A stretch of 6,618 nucleotides of DNA from Acidimicrobiia bacterium. Lineage in GTDB: Bacteria; Actinomycetota; Acidimicrobiia; UBA5794; UBA11373. Shown here piece after piece: positions 1-6,618 of this stretch (its first letter is position 1; every line of letters begins with the position of its first letter). The stretch covers positions 1 to 6,618 of the forward strand of contig JALOLI010000068.1 of assembly GCA_025456165.1 (NCBI GenBank), given 5' to 3'. Made by a program: the position numbers and the translations under genes. The notes below the pieces were generated by a model. That model did no database searches and had not been told where the DNA came from. It saw nothing but the letters and a program-made list of their open reading frames with translations.

Positions 1-1007
1 GGGTCCTCGACGGTCATCACATGCACCGCCCGCGTGCGGTTGACCAGGTCGATGAGCGAGGCCAGCGTCGTGGACTTGCCCTGGCCGGTGGCTCCGGTGA
101 CCAGCACGAGTCCGCGGTTCATGCGGGCGAACTCCCCGACCACCGGGGGCATGCCCAGTTCCTCCAAGGACATGATGTGCTCGGGAATCGCACGCAGCAC
201 GGCTCCCACCGAGCCGCGCTGGAAGTAGACGTTCACCCGGAAGCGGCCCCTCCCCGCCACCGGGTGGGAGCAGTCCAGCTCCCGCCGCTCCTCGAGCTCT
301 TCGCGCTGGCGGCCGCTGAGGATGGCGTAGATCAGGGTGCGCAGGGTGCCCGGCATGAGCCGCTCGTAGCCGGCGATCGGCAGGATCTCACCGTGGAGGC
401 GCATCAGCGGTGGCGATCCCGCGGTGAGGTGCAGGTCGGATGATCCCGAGTCGAGGACCAGTTCGAGCAGCTGATTGAGGTGGTACCCGGGGTCCTCGCC
501 CTCGACCGGCGCATCCCCCAGCCGCAGCTCAGAGACTGGCGAGTGCGGCGCAGGCGTCGCCGCCAACCCGTAGGCCCGGGCCAGAGTCGCCTCCAGTCCC
601 GCCCGGGGAGCCAGGGCGGGCACGATGCGGCAGCGGCTGAGCTTCTCCACCAACGAGAGCTTGGCTCGGTCCATGGGATCGGCCAGGGCCACCACCAGGC
701 CGTCGGCACCCTGGCGGCGCAGCGGCAGGGCTTGCTGCCCGGAGGCGGTAGCCGGGTCGAGGCGCCCCAGGGCATCGGGGTCCGGCTGCCACTCGCTGCC
801 CGGGTCGAAGTACTCGATCCCCAGACGCTCGGCGGCCACCCGCAGCACCTCGTCGGGGCGCACCCGGCCTTCCTGGAGCAGGAGGCGAGCCGGATGGGCC
901 CCGCCGGCCTCGGCCCGGCCGAGCACCTCCTCGAGGACGCCGCCGTCGAGGACTCCGCGGTCCACGAGCAGTTGACCCATCTGGCGAACGGCCCCGGCTC
1001 CAGACAT
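1..1007 (-). CDS. pilT: PilT-family type IV pilus retraction ATPase with a PilB-like N-terminal domain (3' end off the window)
   Basis: The frame is open from an ATG at 1007 to the left edge, giving 335 codons with no stop; the C-terminal half is missing. Residues 175-335 read as PilT: SSDLHLTAGSPPLMRLHGEI (189-208), FRVNVYFQRGSVGAVLRAIP (256-275), Walker A GATGQGKST (305-313), and the beginning of the Asp box, MTVED, at the edge. PilT hexamers in the cytoplasm hydrolyse ATP to depolymerise and retract type IV pili. Residues 10-147 are unusual for PilT. They resemble the GspE/PilB N-terminal (MshEN/T2SSE_N) domain: MGQLLVDRGVL (10-20), GIEYFDP (63-69), GLVVALADPMD (103-113), and an ending like the family's AI..YG. 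The P-loop has Ala and Gln where PilT usually has GPTGSGKS. The start lies 2 bases after the pilB stop with GAGG directly against it; Met10 (codon 978-980) is an alternative start that would begin exactly at the domain. A paralogous PilB/PilU-like motor is possible, because the missing C-terminus (AIRNLIRE region) would be decisive. Confidence 0.88.
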   Translation of the reverse strand, partial: MSGAGAVRQMGQLLVDRGVLDGGVLEEVLGRAEAGGAHPARLLLQEGRVRPDEVLRVAAERLGIEYFDPGSEWQPDPDALGRLDPATASGQQALPLRRQGADGLVVALADPMDRAKLSLVEKLSRCRIVPALAPRAGLEATLARAYGLAATPAPHSPVSELRLGDAPVEGEDPGYHLNQLLELVLDSGSSDLHLTAGSPPLMRLHGEILPIAGYERLMPGTLRTLIYAILSGRQREELEERRELDCSHPVAGRGRFRVNVYFQRGSVGAVLRAIPEHIMSLEELGMPPVVGEFARMNRGLVLVTGATGQGKSTTLASLIDLVNRTRAVHVMTVED

Positions 1008-1009
1008 CC

Positions 1010-2680
<1,671 letters not shown>

Positions 2681-2686
2681 CGAGTG

Positions 2687-2698
2687 ATCCTTCCGGAT
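2687..2698 (-). promoter_or_regulatory. pilB ribosome binding site inside a small tetraloop hairpin
   Basis: GGAAGGA (2694-2688) is a strong Shine-Dalgarno 7 bases ahead of the GTG start and fixes that start. The same bases lie in ATCC-GGAA-GGAT, a 4-bp stem closed by a GNRA-type GGAA loop. An adjacent 5-bp hairpin with a TAG loop (2700-2712) precedes it and shares no pairing. The stem is short, so any effect on translation is speculative. Confidence 0.6.
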
Positions 2699-2720
2699 GT
2701 CCGCCTAGCGGAGTGTCGGC

Positions 2721-2746
2721 ACCCGCGACAGGCCTCTTGAGCGGGT
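2721..2746 (-). repeat. Inverted repeat ACCCGC/GCGGGT in the pilB leader
   Basis: On the minus strand ACCCGC (2746-2741) and GCGGGT (2726-2721) can form a 6-bp stem with a 14-base loop that contains the palindrome AGGCCT. It lies about 40 bases before the pilB start. A transcript structure or a dyad operator are both possible; there is no further support. Confidence 0.3.
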
Positions 2747-2808
2747 TGGCCGCTTCTCGGCACCGTCCGGAGGATCATTCCCGGCCCAGCCTGCCCCTCG
2801 GGCGTGCC

Positions 2809-2824
2809 CTGCCCGGTCGGGCAG
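2809..2824 (-). repeat. Perfect 6-bp hairpin sharing its core with the upstream hairpin
   Basis: On the minus strand CTGCCC-GACC-GGGCAG is a perfect 6-bp stem with a 4-base loop. Its GCCCGACC...GGGC core is the same as the core of the hairpin at 2887-2900 (GCCCGACCGCGGGC), so the two elements are near-copies about 75 bases apart. The DNA could equally be a palindromic protein-binding site. No T-run follows it. Confidence 0.4.
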
Positions 2825-2862
2825 CCCATGCCGGCCTCCGGGGCCCCCGAGCATCTCTCAGT

Positions 2863-2916
2863 GGACCACCCCGGCGTCATGATCCGGCCCGCGGTCGGGC
2901 GGAAGCATGATGGTCC
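2863..2916 (-). repeat. Extended imperfect hairpin downstream of aroE; possible T-less terminator
   Basis: On the minus strand GGACCA and TGGTCC close the base. Inside (2878-2909) CATG pairs with CATG, then TTC with GGA (one T-G wobble, flanked by mismatches), and the core GCCCG-ACCG-CGGGC (2887-2900) forms a 5-bp stem with a tetraloop. It begins 23 bases after the aroE stop, a reasonable place for a terminator, but no U-run follows. In high-GC bacteria such T-less hairpins may terminate, pause or stabilise RNA; which applies here cannot be told from sequence. Confidence 0.45.
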
Positions 2917-2938
2917 CCGCCACTACTCGACGCCCGTT

Positions 2939-3727
2939 CTAGATGCCGGCCGGGGTCGGGCGGGCGGCGGCCTGCCGCATCACACCGAAGTCGGCTTCGA
3001 CGCCGGTCCACAGCAGGAAGGAGAGAGCCGCCTGGGCCGCGAGCAGGTCCAGGCCGTCGGCCACCGGCCGGCCCAACCGGCGCGCCGCGGCCACCGCGGG
3101 GGTGGGCTCCGCCCCGTACGGCATGTCGATCAGCCCCGTGGCCTCCTCGACCAGCCCCGGTGGCAGGGCCTCACCGTTCATCCCCAGGGGGGTGGCGTTC
3201 ACCACTGTCACCCCCGAAACCGGCTCCCCCCAGGCGACCTCGCGGGCCGGGACGCCCAGAGCAGCCGCCAGGGCCCGCCCCGCTCCGGCCCGACGCGTCG
3301 CCACGGCGAGGCCGCGCCCGGCGAAGGCAATCAGGGCGGCCGCCGCCGCGCCGCCACCGCCCAGGACCAGCACCGGACCGTCGGCCGGGAGCCCGCCCCA
3401 CTCCCGGACGAAATGCAGGCCCCCCACATCGGTGTTGTGGCCCACTACCTCGCCGCCTTCGGCCACGAGCGTGTTGACCGCCCCGCAGGCCGCCGCCTCA
3501 GGGGCAAGGCGGTCGGCGGCCGCTGCCGCCGTACGTTTGTGGGGCATAGTCACATTGGCGCCGTCCAGGGTGCCGGCGCGGATCTCGGAGCAGGCCCGGT
3601 AGACCCCGGCGGAATCCACCCTGCGGGCTTCGTACCGGCCCTCGATGCCCGCCGCCGCCAGGGCGGCCTGGTGGATGGCCGGAGACCGCGAGTGCCCCAC
3701 CGGGTCGCCCAGCAGGACCAGCCTCAC
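2939..3727 (-). CDS. aroE: Shikimate dehydrogenase (NADP-dependent)
   Basis: AroE reduces 3-dehydroshikimate to shikimate in the cytoplasm, the fourth step of chorismate synthesis. The 262 residues match the family's usual length. The substrate site is intact: GDPVGHSRSP (7-16, with Ser13 and Ser15), NVTMPHK (58-64, catalytic Lys64), Asn85 in AVNT, and HNTD (97-100, catalytic Asp100). NATPLGM (177-183) and the C-terminal GLDLLAAQAALSFLLWTG (225-242, Gln232) are also typical. The nucleotide loop reads GGGGAA (123-128) instead of the common GAGGA[AS]R, and TRR (144-146) stands where many NADP enzymes have NRT. The fold and an NADP-binding arginine are probably kept, but cofactor choice is not proven. 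The GTG start overlaps the mltG stop by four bases (GTGA, 3724-3727) without a strong Shine-Dalgarno at normal spacing, suggesting coupled translation. The sequence is very Ala-rich, in keeping with the local GC content. Confidence 0.95.
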   Translation of the reverse strand: MRLVLLGDPVGHSRSPAIHQAALAAAGIEGRYEARRVDSAGVYRACSEIRAGTLDGANVTMPHKRTAAAAADRLAPEAAACGAVNTLVAEGGEVVGHNTDVGGLHFVREWGGLPADGPVLVLGGGGAAAAALIAFAGRGLAVATRRAGAGRALAAALGVPAREVAWGEPVSGVTVVNATPLGMNGEALPPGLVEEATGLIDMPYGAEPTPAVAAARRLGRPVADGLDLLAAQAALSFLLWTGVEADFGVMRQAAARPTPAGI

Positions 3728-4836
3728 GGGATCAGGCCCGCCTCCCGGGCCGCCTGTTGGAGTTCCAGGAACTCGTCGAAGTCGGCGGTGAAGGCGTGGT
3801 GCCCGTCGGCGTCGCGCAGGACGTAGAAGAGGTAGTCGGTCTCCGCCGGCGCCGCCGCCGCCCGCAGCGAGGCGAGCCGGGTCCCCGAGATGGGCGTGGG
3901 CGGCAGGCCCTTGTAGAGGTAGGTGTTGTACGGCGAGTCGGTCGCCAGGTCGTCGAGACTCAGTCCGCCTTCGGGAAGCCCACCGAGGACGTAGACGATC
4001 GTGGCGTCGATCTGCAGCAGCATGTCGATGGCCAGCCGATTGAAGACCACGCTGGCGATGATGGGGCGCTCCTCGTCGAGGGCCGCCTCCCGCTCGATGA
4101 GCGAGGCGATGATCACCCCGTCGTAGGGGGTGAGCCCCCGGTCCGTCAGGTAGGTCCAGTCGATGGAGCCCACCCGCTGCTCGGCGGTGTCGGCGAGGAG
4201 TTGCAGCACCTTCGCCGGGGGATCGTTCTCGAAGATCTCGTAGGTGTCCGGAAAGAGCAGGCCCTCCCAGTCGGCCAGCGTGTCGGGTTCCTCGGGGAGG
4301 AGATCGGAGGTCACCGAGCCGTCCAGCAACGCCGCCTGGAGCACCGCCCGCTCGTATCCGGCCTGATCGGCCAGGGAATCGAGCATGGCGGCCACACTCT
4401 TGCCTTCGATCAGCGTTATGCGCACCACGCCGCCCCCCGGCCCCTCGACCAGCGCAGCGATCACGGCGTCGACGCTCATCCCGGTCTCGAGGTCGTAGGC
4501 GCCTGCCTGGAGCCGGTCGCTGACCTGCTGCAGGCGCACGGCCCGTTCGAACTCCGGCGCCGAGGAGATCACCCCGGCTTCGGCCAGCAGGCGGCCGATC
4601 TGGGCCGCCGAGGAGCCGGCGGCGATCTCCACCTCGACCGGTTCCCCAGCCACGGTGCCGTCGTCGTCCCCGCCAAGAGCCTCATTGACCACTCCGGCGA
4701 GCAGTTTCACTCCGGCGTAGGCACCGCCGAAGAGGATCGCTACCAGGGCGATCGCTCCCAGCGCCTTTAGGCTCGTTTTCAGCCAGCGGTTCGGGTCGTC
4801 CGGTTCAGCGGGGATAGGGCTTCGCGAGTCGCTCAT
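3724..4836 (-). CDS. mltG: Endolytic murein transglycosylase MltG (YceG-like)
   Basis: MltG is a membrane-anchored lytic transglycosylase that cuts nascent peptidoglycan strands and is thought to end their elongation. The 370 residues show a short polar cytoplasmic N-terminus, one transmembrane segment at about 25-48 (ALGAIALVAILFGGAYAGV), an acidic linker (GGDDDG), a LysM-like region at about 65-130 (VEIAAGSSAAQIGRLLAEAGVI), and the YceG catalytic domain. In that domain WEGLLFPDTYEI (190-201), ASLIEREA (244-251, catalytic Glu248), VFNRL (264-268), SPYNTYLYKGLPPTPIS (301-317) and HHAFT (346-350) match the family. One difference is LQIDATIVY (274-282), where the E. coli protein has LQTDPTVIY. 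The ATG start overlaps the ruvX stop (ATGA, 4833-4836) and its own stop overlaps the aroE start. In many bacteria mltG neighbours ruvX and aroE, which supports the call. Confidence 0.95.
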   Translation of the reverse strand: MSDSRSPIPAEPDDPNRWLKTSLKALGAIALVAILFGGAYAGVKLLAGVVNEALGGDDDGTVAGEPVEVEIAAGSSAAQIGRLLAEAGVISSAPEFERAVRLQQVSDRLQAGAYDLETGMSVDAVIAALVEGPGGGVVRITLIEGKSVAAMLDSLADQAGYERAVLQAALLDGSVTSDLLPEEPDTLADWEGLLFPDTYEIFENDPPAKVLQLLADTAEQRVGSIDWTYLTDRGLTPYDGVIIASLIEREAALDEERPIIASVVFNRLAIDMLLQIDATIVYVLGGLPEGGLSLDDLATDSPYNTYLYKGLPPTPISGTRLASLRAAAAPAETDYLFYVLRDADGHHAFTADFDEFLELQQAAREAGLIP

Positions 4837-5249
4837 CGCCCCCCATCCAAGTACGACTGCAGCAATACCGCGGCCGCCACCCGGTCGCGCACGGCGCGGC
4901 GCCGTCGTCCGGACAGGCCGGCCTCGACCAGCACCCTCTCGGCGCTGACCGACGTGAACCGCTCGTCGGCGAGGTCCACCGGAAGCCCGGTTGCCCCGGC
5001 CACCGCCGCGGCGAAGGTCCGCGCCGTCGCCGCCGCCGGCCCCTCGGTCCCGTTGAGGCTGACCGGCAGGCCCACCACGATGCGCTCCACGCCCAGGTCG
5101 GCGCCCAGGCGGGCGATCTGCCCCATGAGGTCGGGATCCTCGGCGTCGAGCACGCTGTGCGGCTGCGCCGTGATGCCGAGCGGGTCGCTCACCGCCACCC
5201 CCACCCGCCGGGTGCCGGGGTCCAGGGCGAGCACGCGCCCGGGGGTCAT
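4833..5249 (-). CDS. ruvX: RuvX/YqgF family RNase H-fold nuclease (putative Holliday junction resolvase)
   Basis: The 138-residue protein has the compact YqgF length and all family motifs: LALDPGTRRVGVAVSD (7-22, first acidic residue Asp10), VVGLPVSLNGTEGPAA (58-73), ADERFTSVSAE (94-104), and DRVAAAVLLQSYLD (122-135, last acidic residue Asp122). Members have been linked to Holliday junction resolution and to processing of the 16S rRNA 5' end or antitermination; which role applies here cannot be decided from sequence. A basic stretch SGRRRRAVR (113-121) precedes the last motif and could contact nucleic acid. The ATG start overlaps the alaS stop by four bases (ATGA, 5246-5249) and the stop overlaps mltG likewise. 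The alaS-ruvX order is widely conserved in bacteria. Confidence 0.95.
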   Translation of the reverse strand: MTPGRVLALDPGTRRVGVAVSDPLGITAQPHSVLDAEDPDLMGQIARLGADLGVERIVVGLPVSLNGTEGPAAATARTFAAAVAGATGLPVDLADERFTSVSAERVLVEAGLSGRRRRAVRDRVAAAVLLQSYLDGGR

Positions 5250-6618
5250 GCCTGCCTGAGGGCCTCCCGCCCCGCCAGCCGCGCCGCCTCCAGGGCCTCG
5301 GACAGACGATCCCCGTGCGGGCCTCCGGCCTGGGCCAGCTCGGGATCGCGACTCGACCCCCCGCCCAGGATCCGCGCCGCCGGCCCCAACAGGATCGCGG
5401 CCGACAAACCGGAGGCGACCAGGTCGCGCCCCATGGCGGCCACCAGGCTCGCCTTGCCGTCTCGCTCCGCCCCCAGCACGACCAGTCCCCGGCCGAGGCG
5501 GTCGCGCACCTGGATGGCCAGCGCCCGCAGCTCGTCGGGGGCCAGCCCCGCCCGCGCCGCGACGACGAGGCGCGCCCCGCCCACTTCCTCGGCCTCGCCC
5601 GCCAGCGCGCCGGCAGCCCCGGCCCGGGCCTGGGCCTCGTAGGCCTCGAGGCGCTTCTCCAGGTCGCGATTGTGGGTCAGGAGCGTCCCGACGGCCTCAC
5701 CGGTCCCTTCGGGGCGCACCCGCAGCCGGTGGGCCACGCCCATCAGCTCGGCGCGCAGCTCACTGAGGTACCGGAAGGCCTGGGACCCGGTGTAGGCCTC
5801 CACCCGGCGCACGTTGGAGCCGATCGAGGACTCCCCCACCACCACGACCGGGCCGATCTGGCCGGTGGCCTCCACGTGAGTGCCGCCGCAGAGCTCCCGC
5901 GAGAAATCGCCGGCTTCCACCACCCGCACCTGCTCGCCGTACTTGTCGCCGAAGAAGGCCAGCGCCCCCAGCTCCTCGGCCTCGTGGCGGGACACCTCGA
6001 AGGTCCGCACCCGGGCGTCCTCGATGACCCGGCCGTTGGCCGCGTCCTCCACCGCCGCCAGCTCGTCGGCCCCGACGGCGGCGAAGTGGGAGAAGTCGAA
6101 GCGGAAGCGCCCCGGCTCCACCAGCGAGCCGGCCTGCTGCACGTGGGTGCCGAGGACCCGGCGCAGGGCCCAGTGCAGCACGTGCGTCCCGGAGTGGGAC
6201 CGCCGGATGCGCTGCCGCCGGTCGGCGTCCACCTGCAGAGTGGCTTCCTGGCCGACCCGGAGCACCCCGGCGGTGACCTGCGCCCGATGCCCGTGCAGGC
6301 CGTGCACGGGGAACTGGGTGTCGGCTACACGGGCCGAGCCGGTGGCGGTGTCGAGGGTGCCGGAGTCGCCCACCTGGCCCCCGGACTCGGCGTAGAACGG
6401 GGTCCGATCGAGGTACACCTCGACCTCCTCCCCCTCGCCGGCCTGCTCCACCGCCTCGCCGGCGCGCACCAGGCTGAGGATGCGCCCGGGGGACTCCGTG
6501 CGCTCGTAGCCCACGAAGTCGGTGGGGCCGTGGAGGTCCAGGATCCCCCGGTAGACCGGGGCGGCACCCTCGTCGGGGCCGCCCTTCCAGGCGGCCCGCG
6601 CCCGCCGGCGTTGGGCCT
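5246..6618 (-). CDS. alaS: Alanyl-tRNA synthetase, C-terminal part (5' end off the window)
   Basis: The frame is open from the right edge (first full codon at 6616) to a TGA at 5246-5248, about 456 residues, roughly half of the usual AlaRS. The aminoacylation domain and true start lie outside. The segment begins with ARAAWKG and continues as the family's YRGILDLHGPTDFVGYE. FYAESGGQVGDSG (6397-6359) opens the editing domain, which removes mischarged Ser or Gly from tRNA-Ala. Its zinc-binding residues are all visible: HSGTH (6196-6182) and CGGTH (5890-5876). A coiled-coil-like stretch near LLTHNRDLEKRLEAYEAQA links to a DHHA1 C-terminal domain with GGGSSRDPELAQAGG (about 5367-5323). That glycine motif differs from the common GGGKGG.P..AQAGG by lacking the inner glycines. 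The upstream GTG at 6512-6514 lies inside the conserved DFVGYE region and is not a start. Confidence 0.97.
   Translation of the reverse strand, partial: AQRRRARAAWKGGPDEGAAPVYRGILDLHGPTDFVGYERTESPGRILSLVRAGEAVEQAGEGEEVEVYLDRTPFYAESGGQVGDSGTLDTATGSARVADTQFPVHGLHGHRAQVTAGVLRVGQEATLQVDADRRQRIRRSHSGTHVLHWALRRVLGTHVQQAGSLVEPGRFRFDFSHFAAVGADELAAVEDAANGRVIEDARVRTFEVSRHEAEELGALAFFGDKYGEQVRVVEAGDFSRELCGGTHVEATGQIGPVVVVGESSIGSNVRRVEAYTGSQAFRYLSELRAELMGVAHRLRVRPEGTGEAVGTLLTHNRDLEKRLEAYEAQARAGAAGALAGEAEEVGGARLVVAARAGLAPDELRALAIQVRDRLGRGLVVLGAERDGKASLVAAMGRDLVASGLSAAILLGPAARILGGGSSRDPELAQAGGPHGDRLSEALEAARLAGREALRQA

Larger units (their letters stand above)
2681..2938 (-). promoter_or_regulatory. Gene-free structured leader between aroE and pilB
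   Basis: This is the only gap of note in the window; every other junction overlaps or is 2 bases long. On the minus strand it holds several inverted repeats: an extended imperfect hairpin just after the aroE stop (2863-2916), a perfect 6-bp hairpin (2809-2824), a 6-bp stem with a 14-base loop (2721-2746), a 5-bp stem with a TAG loop (2700-2712), and a small hairpin over the ribosome binding site (2687-2698). I see no clear -35/-10 pair, no T-tract terminator, and no convincing match to the c-di-GMP (GEMM) riboswitch core. It probably holds the aroE transcript end, the pilB promoter, or both; this is inferred from position and structure. At this GC content some chance hairpins are expected. 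Confidence 0.5.

Noticed and set aside
404..792. Short minus-strand frames (123 and 87 codons) within the left gene
   Set aside because: They lie out of frame inside the PilT-like gene, whose frame is continuous from 1007 to the left edge and shows family motifs.
2681..2938. c-di-GMP-I (GEMM) riboswitch ahead of pilB
   Set aside because: Considered because such riboswitches can precede pilus genes. A CAGGGCA string occurs, but the GGGACGCAAAGCC-type core and the receptor tetraloop arrangement are absent.
2804..3826. Long plus-strand open frame (340 codons) antisense to aroE and the end of mltG
   Set aside because: It is an antisense shadow caused by high GC at third codon positions. The translation is rich in Arg, Gly, Pro and His with no recognisable motif, and the minus-strand frames encode clear AroE and MltG.
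3757..4770. Long plus-strand open frame (337 codons) antisense to mltG
   Set aside because: It mirrors the mltG reading frame almost end to end. The composition is low-complexity Arg/Val/Gly/His and matches no family I recognise.
6325..6567. 80-codon minus-strand frame overlapping alaS in another frame
   Set aside because: It is a frame-shifted shadow of alaS, whose own frame carries conserved AlaRS sequence through the same bases up to the window edge.

Overview
The window is very GC-rich and all six recognisable genes lie on the minus strand, so transcription runs from high to low coordinates. In that order they are: the C-terminal half of alaS (alanyl-tRNA synthetase, cut by the right edge), ruvX/yqgF, mltG, aroE, a 257-base gap, pilB, and a pilT-like gene cut by the left edge. 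High GC, GTG starts on two genes, and an alaS-ruvX-mltG-aroE block next to type IV pilus motor genes suggest a high-GC actinobacterial lineage. An Acidimicrobiia-like or related environmental lineage is my best guess, but this is inference from gene order and composition. No rRNA or other taxonomic marker is present.

Right block (2939-6618): alaS, ruvX, mltG and aroE are joined by three successive 4-base stop/start overlaps (ATGA, ATGA, GTGA). This is one tightly packed, probably translationally coupled operon. It holds translation (AlaRS), a Holliday-junction-resolvase-like RNase H-fold protein (RuvX), the membrane murein transglycosylase that ends glycan strands (MltG), and the shikimate pathway (AroE). 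They share gene order rather than a pathway.

Middle (2681-2938): a gene-free leader ahead of pilB. It contains several inverted repeats on the transcribed strand, including two hairpins built on the same sequence, GCCCGACC(GC)GGGC. The last small hairpin contains the pilB Shine-Dalgarno sequence. I see no convincing sigma-70-type promoter and no T-tract terminator.

Left block (1-2680): pilB encodes a complete type IV pilus extension ATPase with an N-terminal GspE/MshEN-type domain and a four-cysteine zinc site. Two bases after its stop begins a PilT-family retraction ATPase that runs off the window. This second motor also carries a PilB-style N-terminal domain of about 150 residues, which ordinary PilT lacks, and has a variant P-loop. 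It has no stop codon inside the window.

Most of the window is ordinary core genome. The points most worth a second look are the N-terminally extended PilT with its altered Walker A motif, and the structured leader of pilB. I found no mobile element, CRISPR array, tRNA or rRNA.
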